Shown in pieces: positions 7,590 through 14,191 of a stretch of DNA of 14,504 nucleotides. The translations under genes and the position numbers were made by a program. Every line of letters starts with the position of its first letter. Positions within the stretch are counted from its first letter, which is position 1. The notes beneath the pieces were generated by a model. That model saw only the letters and a list, made by a program, of their open reading frames with translations. It had not been told where the DNA came from and did not search any database. Source of the DNA: an uncultured Alphaproteobacteria bacterium (GTDB lineage: Bacteria; Pseudomonadota; Alphaproteobacteria; Bin95); the NCBI GenBank assembly GCA_913060845.1, contig CAJXVF010000007.1, forward strand, positions 1 to 14,504, given 5' to 3'.

Positions 7590-8398
7590 CGTTTCAGCGC
7601 CCAATCCGCCAATGTGCGGGCATTTTGATGGCCGATCTTTGCTGCTACATCCGGCGGCAGGTCAGCCAGCCATGCTCGTGACCAATCGGCGTGATCCGCA
7701 ACATAGAACCAGCGTTCGGGCGTAAAGGTATCCGTGCCAATCATGAAGCGGTCTGGGAAGGCCATAAAAGCTTTCCGCCATTCCGGATCAACCTTGCCGC
7801 CGCCGCCATGTTCGGAGCGAAATGCCAGGTCCGACCAGAGGTTTTTATGTTTGGCGAGCATTGCGGCCACGTCCTCTGGATCATCAAAGCCGGAATGCGC
7901 CCAGAGCACGCGGGCATCTGGATTCTGGGCGAAGATGCGGTCTACGGCCTCAGCATCCGAATGAGCGTGCAGGAAAATTCCGTACTGCTTGGCCAACTGG
8001 ACAACGGGCTTCTCCGCATCCTCGCCATACACATGAAATTCGCCAATGCCCGCATAGCGGTTCTTGGCGAGCAGGTCCGCCACCATATCACCCACGGTCG
8101 GGTCGCTGTGCCAAGTACTGGTCTCCCCACGCCTCCGGTAGGGACGGAGCACCGGCACAATCAGGTCCGGTGCGGCCGCATATAGCTTCTGCGTGCCAAG
8201 ATCACTGGAGCTTGAAACGAATGCTTGGGTCAGGCCGGCAGCCCGCAGTGCCTGTACGGCTTTTTCAGGCGGCAACATATCCCAGGGGTCATGGCTTTAA
8301 TGGATGTGTGCGTCGATCAACGGCATATCGTCGGCAATAGCCGGAGCGCCTTGAAGCAGAAGGGCGCTGGCAGCCAGAAGTGCGATTTTGCGGGTCAT
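7586..8398 (-). pseudogene. Secreted amidohydrolase-family protein interrupted by in-frame TAA
   Basis: The full frame runs from an ATG at 8398 to a TGA at 7586 (270 codons) with one internal TAA at codon 34 (8297-8299). Before the stop are a signal peptide (MTRKIALLAASALLLQGAPA) and 'LIDAHIH', giving metal ligands His31 and His33. After it the same frame continues 'SHDPWDMLPPEKAVQALRAAG', with further ligands Glu120 (GEFH), His144/His146 (LHAHSD), His168 (WAHSG) and Asp223 (IGTDTF). This is a TIM-barrel metal hydrolase (Amidohydro_2 type). The stop falls just after HxH, where Tyr (TAT/TAC) would be one base away. An ATG at 8278 leaves a 230-residue frame lacking HxH and export, probably inactive. 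The AGGAG before 8398 is excellent, so the true start is not in doubt. It may be a recent pseudogene or a base error. Confidence 0.85.
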
Positions 8399-8404
8399 CA
8401 AAAT

Positions 8405-8409
8405 CTCCT
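8405..8409 (-). promoter_or_regulatory. Shine-Dalgarno AGGAG of the interrupted amidohydrolase
   Basis: The complement reads TAGGAGATTTTGATG. AGGAG overlaps the TAG stop of the solute-binding-protein gene and stands 6 bases before the ATG at 8398. This fixes the original start upstream of the internal TAA and shows that the gene was translated as part of the operon. Confidence 0.8.
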
Positions 8410-9844
8410 AGAATTTGGGCAGGGTGGTCACATCGAGAACGCCGTCGGCGCGCATACGCCAACCGCTATGCTCGCCTGCCAATGCGGCGCTACGAACGTG
8501 ATTATAGAGGGTCAGCCACGCGGGGTCTGCTTGAAACATCTGATAGCAGTGATGATGTAGACGTTCGCGAGTGGCTGGGTCCGTCGTCGACCGGGCTTGG
8601 TCGATCAACGTTTCAATCTCCGCATTCGCGTAGCCTTGGTGCCATGCTCCGCCGTTCCTGCTGTCGATTTTTTCAAAGAGCACACGGAAGGCGCTCATTG
8701 GGCTTGAATCAAACACGCACATATCGCCGATGCCCTTGGCGCGAACCATTTCTGCATAGGCAGTTCGGTCCTCGTGCAGCCTGACCGCCGCTGTGACACC
8801 AACAGCAGCCAGATGTTGGATAACGGCGGTGGTGAGCGCTTCAGCTTCATCCGGCAGGCTGGTTGGGCAATCAATTGTAATCGCGAGCCCATCGGCAAAG
8901 CCGACGGCGCCCAACAAGCGCCTCGCTTCATCCCGGTCATACATCGGCTGCGGTGCTGGATCAGCGCCGACATGGTTGGGGCTAAGGAAGCCCAACAGCG
9001 GTTGACCAGCACCACCAAGCACATCTCGAACCAGCGCGTCACGGTCTACGGCCAGCGCTATTGCACGTCGAACGCGGGCATCGGTGAGTGCGCCCTTGGC
9101 TGAATTCAGCAAATATATGATGGCCACAGGATCAAGGTAGTCGATATGCGTTGGCGCCTGACTGAGCCTCGTCGCAACATGGGCTTTGCCATTGGCGACT
9201 GCATTGGCACGTTCAGTTGGATCAGTCACGGTGCGCCAAATCAATTGAGCATTCGGGACGCTGCCGCCATACCAATTCGGGTTGGCGGACATAGCAATCT
9301 CGCCGTCGCTGATAGCATCCACCCGATAGGCACCGCTGCCTATCGGAGCCTCTAGAAAGCCAGGCGTATCCGCGAGTTCTGGCGGCAGGGCGTATGCGGA
9401 ACAGAGGATGTCGAGCAGGTCTGCAATCGGTTCCTGCAGCGTGATCACGAATGTAAGCGCGCTTGAAGCCGCGACGGTCGCCCCACCGAGATACTGTCCC
9501 CATACCGCTGGCGCCCCCAGCGTCGCGCCTATATCCGGACGTTGCATGCGCTGGATCATCTTCACCATCACATTGGCATCAACCGGGTCCCCGTTGTGAA
9601 ACGTGAGGCCGGGACGGAGGTGAAAGGTCCATGTCCGCGCGTCCGTGCTGATGTTCCATCGCTCCGCCAGAGCTGGCTGGAAGCGGCCCTCTATGTCGCG
9701 GCTGACAGGGGCGTCGAACACGGCTTCAAAAAGCGCCAACACATCAGCCCGATCCGTGCAGTCGTGCGGGTCTTGGAACGCGGATTGGCGTTGCAGGATG
9801 ATGGTTGGGCCAGTGGGATTGGTCAAGACATGCAGTCCAGGCAA
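8408..9844 (-). CDS. ABC-type family 5 solute-binding protein (peptide/nickel type), apparently without signal peptide
   Basis: A 478-residue solute-binding protein of the SBP_bac_5 family (DppA/OppA/NikA), which normally captures peptides, nickel or other solutes in the periplasm and hands them to an ABC permease. Family marks: 'ALAERWNISTDARTWTFHLR' (58-77), 'GLTFHNGDPVDANVMV', 'GSGAYRVDAI' (169-178) and 'TDARVRRAIALAVDRDALV' (254-272). The only usable start is a TTG at 9844; the frame is closed by TAG at 9872-9874. The protein therefore begins almost directly in the mature fold, with no signal peptide, and only 57 bases separate it from the divergent propeller gene. No permease or ATPase gene lies in the window. 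It may be a cytoplasmic orphan or may have lost its 5' end. The interrupted amidohydrolase follows after 9 bases. Confidence 0.88.
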   Translation of the reverse strand: MPGLHVLTNPTGPTIILQRQSAFQDPHDCTDRADVLALFEAVFDAPVSRDIEGRFQPALAERWNISTDARTWTFHLRPGLTFHNGDPVDANVMVKMIQRMQRPDIGATLGAPAVWGQYLGGATVAASSALTFVITLQEPIADLLDILCSAYALPPELADTPGFLEAPIGSGAYRVDAISDGEIAMSANPNWYGGSVPNAQLIWRTVTDPTERANAVANGKAHVATRLSQAPTHIDYLDPVAIIYLLNSAKGALTDARVRRAIALAVDRDALVRDVLGGAGQPLLGFLSPNHVGADPAPQPMYDRDEARRLLGAVGFADGLAITIDCPTSLPDEAEALTTAVIQHLAAVGVTAAVRLHEDRTAYAEMVRAKGIGDMCVFDSSPMSAFRVLFEKIDSRNGGAWHQGYANAEIETLIDQARSTTDPATRERLHHHCYQMFQADPAWLTLYNHVRSAALAGEHSGWRMRADGVLDVTTLPKF

Positions 9845-9902
9845 TTGGCGATCCCAGCAATATAGGTCACTCTAACGCTCAAGACGATGTTGGGAGAATA
9901 TG
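9845..9902. promoter_or_regulatory. Short divergent promoter region
   Basis: These 58 bases lie between the divergent solute-binding-protein and propeller genes and must contain, or overlap, promoters for both. TTGGCG (9845-9850) and TATAGG (9861-9866) are visible on the plus strand but only 10 bases apart, too close to be a normal pair. GGGAG (9892-9896) is the ribosome-binding site of the propeller gene; it is 6 bases before the second ATG (9903) and only 3 before the first (9900), which favours 9903. The promoter assignment is from gene layout. Confidence 0.4.
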
Positions 9903-10859
9903 ATGACGACGATTATGGGTGAAGGCGAACACCGGTACCGGGTGGATATGGAATGGGCGAAGCTGCCGGAGGGCTGGTCATTCCACGATGTGGCGGCGGT
10001 CGCGGTCGATAGCAAAGACCAAGTCTATGTGTTCAATCGCGGTCAGCACCCGATGATTATCTTTGATCGGGACGGCAACTTCCTGCGCGCTTGGGGGGAG
10101 GGACTGTTCAGTCGCCCCCATGGCCTGCATATCGCGGCGGACGATACGCTGTTCTGCACCGATGACGGCGACCACACGCTCCGCCAATGCACGCCCGATG
10201 GCAAGGTGCTGATGACAATCGGTATCCCAGGCAATCCATCAGACTATATGAGCGGTGAGCCGTTCCATCGCTGCACCCATTCTGCGCAATCGCCGGAGGG
10301 GGATATTTATGTGTCTGACGGGTATGGCAACGCTCGTGTCCACAAATATTCACCAGACGGCAAGCTGCTATTCTCCTGGGGGGAGCCGGGTACGGACCCG
10401 GGCCAGTTTAACATTCCCCATAATATTTGCTGCGACGCGGATGGCTGGGTTTACGTGGCTGATCGGGAGAATCACCGCGTCCAAGTATTCGACGGCAAAG
10501 GCCGGTACGAGACCCAATGGAACAACATGCACCGCCCCTGCGGTATCTGCATGAGCTGTGCCGGAGAAACGTTGTTTTATGTCGGTGAGCTCGGTCCCGG
10601 CATGAACGTGAACCGCAACATGCCGAATGTCGGCCCGCGTCTTTCCATCTTGAAAGGCGATGGCACGGCTTTAGCGCGCTTAGGCGCTCTGCCCGCAGGC
10701 GAAGGCCCAGCGCGCTTCCTCGCACCCCACGGTCTCGCAACGGACAGACATGGCGACATTTATGTCGGCGAGGTCTCCTTCACCAACCAACGCAATATGG
10801 GCGAAGAGCCGCCAGCGGACCTGCCCACACTCAGAAAGCTGGTGAAGGAAACGGCGTAA
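9903..10859 (+). CDS. NHL-repeat beta-propeller, peptidyl-alpha-hydroxyglycine amidating lyase (PAL)-like
   Basis: A 318-residue protein made of NHL-type propeller blades (about six repeats), with no signal peptide seen. Blade signatures repeat as 'G-D-x-Y-V-x-D' and 'R-V-x-x-F/Y': VSDGYGNARVHKYSPDG (about 137-153) and VYVADRENHRVQVFDGKG (about 184-201). The DGY-N-R and PH...ADREN pattern is that of the PAL domain, which splits peptidyl-hydroxyglycine in animals. Histidines sit in equivalent loops: PHGLHI (His73), PHNICCD (His173) and APHGLATD (His276), candidates for metal binding. Bacterial homologues are often called PAL-like, but no peptide hydroxylase is nearby, so another lyase, hydrolase or binding role is likely. 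Its TAA overlaps the ATG of the Rieske gene by one base (TAATG), so the two are coupled. Confidence 0.85.
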   Translation: MTTIMGEGEHRYRVDMEWAKLPEGWSFHDVAAVAVDSKDQVYVFNRGQHPMIIFDRDGNFLRAWGEGLFSRPHGLHIAADDTLFCTDDGDHTLRQCTPDGKVLMTIGIPGNPSDYMSGEPFHRCTHSAQSPEGDIYVSDGYGNARVHKYSPDGKLLFSWGEPGTDPGQFNIPHNICCDADGWVYVADRENHRVQVFDGKGRYETQWNNMHRPCGICMSCAGETLFYVGELGPGMNVNRNMPNVGPRLSILKGDGTALARLGALPAGEGPARFLAPHGLATDRHGDIYVGEVSFTNQRNMGEEPPADLPTLRKLVKETA

Positions 10860-12085
10860 TGCTCACCGCTGAGGAAAACGAAACGCTTGTTCGTGTCGGT
10901 CCCGATACGCCGATGGGCAATTGGATGCGGCTGTTCTGGATGCCGTTTTACCCAGCCGATCAGCTACCGCCGGATGGTCAGCCAAAGCGTATCAAATTGC
11001 TTGGCGAAGATTTGGTCGCCTTCCGGGATACAGAGGGCAAGGTTGGCCTCGTCGCCAATGCCTGCCCGCATCGAGGCGCGCCGCTCATGTTTGGACGGAA
11101 TGAGGAATGCGGCCTGCGCTGCGTTTATCACGGCTGGAAATTCGATACAGCGGGCAACGTGCTTGACCTGCCAGCAGAGCCTGAAGGCAGCCGTTTGAAA
11201 GATCGCGTACGCCTGAAAGCCTATGCCTGCCAGGAGCGGAATGGCGTGCTCTGGACCTATCTCGGCGAAGACCAGAACAGCCCGCCGCCATTGCCAGAGC
11301 TTGAGTTCAATATGGTACCGGCAGAAAACGTCCATGTGTCCTTCCGGGTGCAGGAATGCAATTGGCTGCAAGCGCTGGAAGGGGAAATTGATTCAGCCCA
11401 TGCGCCGATCCTCCATGGCCGGATTGACCAGAAGGGTGCCATCAACGATTGGGTGGCTGCGCAGGATCTTCGCCCAAAATTCAAATGCGTGAAGCAGCCA
11501 TTCGGTGTCAGCATCGCGTCCCGGCGGCGGGTTGACGATGCGACGCGCTATTGGCGGGTCAATCAGTTCATGGCGCCGTTCTGGACATTGGTGCCACCGC
11601 AATCAAAGTTCCCAGAGCTCAGCGGCCATGCTTGGGTACCGATGGATGATGAACACACGCTCTGCCTGATGTTCTCCTACACGCCAAAACCATCAACCAC
11701 GCCGTATGCTGATTTCTGGACCAAGTTCTCGCCCGATACCGGCTACGGCTTCGACTATGAAAGCCAGCAGACGGCCTGGTTCTCTGGCTTGCCTGGCTTA
11801 TGGATTCAGGACGCAGCCTGCCAATCCGGCGTATCGCCCATTGTCGACCGCACCCAGGAAAACCTGTGCGTTTCTGATGCAGGCATCGCCGTCACGCGCC
11901 AGTTCTTGCTGGAAGGTGTTGCAGCATACCGCGACACCGGTACCAAACCCGTACCAGCCAAGGACCCAACCGCCAGCATGGTCCGCGCCATATCCATGAC
12001 ATTGCCTGCAGACGCCGACTGGCAGGAGGCCGGTGCTGAACCAATGACAGCACGGGTCGGAAAAGACTTTGGCTACACGCCCTAA
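10859..12085 (+). CDS. Rieske [2Fe-2S] non-heme iron oxygenase, phthalate-dioxygenase-like alpha subunit
   Basis: A 408-residue oxygenase of the ring-hydroxylating type that inserts oxygen using NAD(P)H electrons passed through a separate reductase. The Rieske motif is Cys69-x-His71 (CPHRG) and Cys88-x2-His91 (CVYHGW), with 16 residues between. The catalytic domain has 'NWLQALEGEIDSAHAPILH' (168-186): Asp178 for electron transfer and His181 and His186 as iron ligands. Asp340 (LCVSDAGIA) is the likely third ligand. The layout resembles phthalate 4,5-dioxygenase and phenoxybenzoate dioxygenase, which also carry out O-demethylation and other reactions. No reductase or ferredoxin gene is in the window, so these partners must be encoded elsewhere. 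AAGGAA (10845-10850) is 8 bases before the ATG, inside the propeller gene. The substrate is unknown. Confidence 0.95.
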   Translation: MLTAEENETLVRVGPDTPMGNWMRLFWMPFYPADQLPPDGQPKRIKLLGEDLVAFRDTEGKVGLVANACPHRGAPLMFGRNEECGLRCVYHGWKFDTAGNVLDLPAEPEGSRLKDRVRLKAYACQERNGVLWTYLGEDQNSPPPLPELEFNMVPAENVHVSFRVQECNWLQALEGEIDSAHAPILHGRIDQKGAINDWVAAQDLRPKFKCVKQPFGVSIASRRRVDDATRYWRVNQFMAPFWTLVPPQSKFPELSGHAWVPMDDEHTLCLMFSYTPKPSTTPYADFWTKFSPDTGYGFDYESQQTAWFSGLPGLWIQDAACQSGVSPIVDRTQENLCVSDAGIAVTRQFLLEGVAAYRDTGTKPVPAKDPTASMVRAISMTLPADADWQEAGAEPMTARVGKDFGYTP

Positions 12086-12174
12086 CGTATGTGACCCCAT
12101 ACTTGTTCAGATTTGCATAGGGTATAAACTGTCGCTCAAGCAACATTCCCGATGATCCCCAGGAGACCGCGCTC
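12086..12174 (+). promoter_or_regulatory. Intergenic region before the BVMO with possible promoter/operator
   Basis: The 89-base gap is long compared with the overlaps upstream, so the BVMO may have its own promoter. GTATG-N6-CATAC (12087-12102) is a short dyad that could be an operator. TTGTTC (12103-12108) followed after 16 bases by TAAACT (12125-12130) is a possible weak promoter. AGGAG (12161-12165) is the Shine-Dalgarno, 9 bases before the TTG start at 12175. I see no strong terminator after the Rieske gene. Confidence 0.35.
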
Positions 12175-14037
12175 TTGTCCGCACCTAATGCCGTATCAAT
12201 CGACCCCGCCACTGGCCTGAAGATGTTCAATACCCGCGCCAGCCTTGCGACTGACAGGATTCAGGGCAAAGGCTATTCGGTTATTGATGATGAAGCGCTG
12301 ACAACGCTGCCGGAAGTGCCCCCGGGTGCTGCGTTCAATGCGGAAGAGCAGGCGAAGTATCGGGACTTCAAGGAAGCTCGGCGCGGGGCGGCTGAATATA
12401 TCGGTCTTGAAGGCGAGTTCGCGAAATATCTGGAAGATGTGTATTCGGATGCGCCGGTTGAACGGGACCCACTAAGCGATGAATGCGAGATCGTCGTCGT
12501 TGGTGCCGGGTTCGCGGGGCTATTGCTTTGGTATCGGCTGAAGGGGGCCGGGTTCCAAGACGTGCGGTTCTGCGAAAAGGGCGGTGATGTCGGCGGCACC
12601 TGGTACTGGAACCGCTATCCCGGCATTGCGTGTGACGTAGAAAGCTACAGCTATCTGCCGCTGCTGGAGGAGATGGGCTACGTCCCGTCCATGAAGTTCG
12701 CATCTGGCTTCGAAATTCTGGAATACTGCCAAAACATGGCCAAGAAGTTCGGCTTCTATGACCGCTGCTTGTTCCACACCACCGTAGACCAAACCGTATG
12801 GGACGAAGACGCCGCCCGCTGGACGGTCGTTACGGACCGCGGCGATAAAATGCGCGCCCGCTATGTCATCCTGGCGAACGGGATTTTGACCACGCCGAAG
12901 CTCGCCAAGATTGACGGCATGGAGAAATTCCAGGGCGAGGCATTCCATACCTCCCGCTGGAACTACCATGTGGACCTGAAAGACAAGCGCATCGGCATTA
13001 TTGGCACGGGTGCAACATCCGTGCAGGCCGTGCCAGAACTTGCCAAGATCGCGAAGGAGCTGCACGTATTCCAACGCACGCCATCGTCCATCGATGTGCG
13101 GGACCAGCGCGAGACGACGGATGAAGAGCGCAAGCAATGGGCCACCGAACCCGGCTGGGCCGTCGCCCGGCGTGAGCGTTTGGCGCTGATTTCAGCAGGG
13201 CGCACGGCGCTTAAAGGCAATGATGATTTCTTGGCCGGAAAGGTGGACGTCAACGCTGGCCGCAAGCAACACGCGACCGAAATCAGCCAGGATGAGTTGA
13301 TCAAGAAGCAGCTCAACGCCAACTTCCGCATCATGGAGCAAATCCGCGCCCGCGTGGACGAGATTGTAGAGGATCCAAAAACGGCGGAGGCGCTGAAGCC
13401 ATACTACCCCTACGGCTGCAAACGCCCGACCTTCCACGATGAATACCTACCCGCATTCAACAAGCCCAATGTGCATTTAATCGACACGGCACCCATGGGC
13501 GTGCAGGAAATCAATGAGCGCGGCGTTGTTCATAACGGCGTAGAATATCCCGTGGACGTGATGATTTACGCGACCGGCTTCCAGTGGATGGCGACCGCGT
13601 CCTTCAACATGATTACCGGGCGCGGCGGGCAAACCCTGCAGCAGAAATGGGCGGAAAAGGGCACCCGCACCTTCCTTGGCCTGCACAGCAACGGCTTCCC
13701 GAACCTGTTCATCATGTCTGGCCCGCAAGGTGGCGGCGGCCAGTTCAACTTCACCCGCACCATTGATATGCACGTGAAATACGCTGTCAGCATGCTGGAA
13801 ATGCTGCGGGACAAGAAAGCCCGCACGCTGGACATCACCGAAGAATCCGAAACCGAATACGCCGCCCACTGCGCCGAAGCGGACATCCGCACATCGCCAC
13901 TCCGCGATTGCATCAGCTATTACAACGGCGATGGCGCCGCGGCCCCCGGCACGCTCGCTTATTACGGCGGCCCCGTAAAATGGCACGAAATTCGTGAAAA
14001 AGCGCTGGAGACCATGGAGCCGTTCGTCCTGGAATAG
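12175..14037 (+). CDS. Type I Baeyer-Villiger monooxygenase (flavin-containing, NADPH-dependent)
   Basis: It oxidises a ketone to an ester or lactone with O2, FAD and NADPH. The FAD-binding GAGFAG is at 110-115 and the NADPH-binding GTGATS at 277-282. Both BVMO fingerprints occur: GGTWYWNRYPGIACD (140-154) fits perfectly. FxGxxxHxxxW (252-262, FQGEAFHTSRW) fits, except that the next residue is Asn263 rather than the usual Pro or Asp. 'YATGF' is the late ATG motif. The chain is 620 residues, about 80 longer than the compact cyclohexanone type, mainly through an N-terminal extension of about 100 residues before the FAD domain, as in long BVMOs. The start is TTG after AGGAG at 9 bases. The substrate is unknown; the Rieske oxygenase upstream suggests a shared pathway. 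Confidence 0.95.
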   Translation: MSAPNAVSIDPATGLKMFNTRASLATDRIQGKGYSVIDDEALTTLPEVPPGAAFNAEEQAKYRDFKEARRGAAEYIGLEGEFAKYLEDVYSDAPVERDPLSDECEIVVVGAGFAGLLLWYRLKGAGFQDVRFCEKGGDVGGTWYWNRYPGIACDVESYSYLPLLEEMGYVPSMKFASGFEILEYCQNMAKKFGFYDRCLFHTTVDQTVWDEDAARWTVVTDRGDKMRARYVILANGILTTPKLAKIDGMEKFQGEAFHTSRWNYHVDLKDKRIGIIGTGATSVQAVPELAKIAKELHVFQRTPSSIDVRDQRETTDEERKQWATEPGWAVARRERLALISAGRTALKGNDDFLAGKVDVNAGRKQHATEISQDELIKKQLNANFRIMEQIRARVDEIVEDPKTAEALKPYYPYGCKRPTFHDEYLPAFNKPNVHLIDTAPMGVQEINERGVVHNGVEYPVDVMIYATGFQWMATASFNMITGRGGQTLQQKWAEKGTRTFLGLHSNGFPNLFIMSGPQGGGGQFNFTRTIDMHVKYAVSMLEMLRDKKARTLDITEESETEYAAHCAEADIRTSPLRDCISYYNGDGAAAPGTLAYYGGPVKWHEIREKALETMEPFVLE

Positions 14038-14053
14038 GGCGAAGATTCAGCCT

Positions 14054-14191
14054 TCAGCTTGATTTGGCGTTACGGCAGCGCTTGGAGCAATAAAGCACGT
14101 CGTCCCAAACCTTCTCCCACTTCTTTCGCCAAGTGAACGGTCGCCCGCACGCTTTGCATATTTTCTGGGGAAGGTTTGGTTTTTGATGCAT
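14054..14191 (-). CDS. DUF2256 small zinc-ribbon-like protein
   Basis: A 45-residue protein of family DUF2256: 'PNLPQKICKACGRPFTWRKK' (5-24) then 'VWDDVLYCSKRCR' (28-40). Two CxxC-type pairs, Cys12/Cys15 and Cys35/Cys39, probably bind one zinc ion. The aromatic-basic block FTWRKKWEKVW is the family's strongest mark. The function is unknown; homologues are often found in proteobacteria and cyanobacteria. GAGG lies 4 bases before the ATG. The gene converges on the BVMO, with 16 bases between their stops. It is too short for most ORF thresholds, but the family match is clear. Confidence 0.92.
   Translation of the reverse strand: MHQKPNLPQKICKACGRPFTWRKKWEKVWDDVLYCSKRCRNAKSS

Noticed and set aside
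8297..8299. Recoding of the internal stop as selenocysteine or pyrrolysine
   Set aside because: The codon is TAA, while those systems use TGA and TAG, and homologues are expected to have Tyr here.
12520..13137. Minus-strand 205-residue ORF
   Set aside because: It is antisense to the BVMO over its FAD and NADPH motifs and has no recognisable motif.
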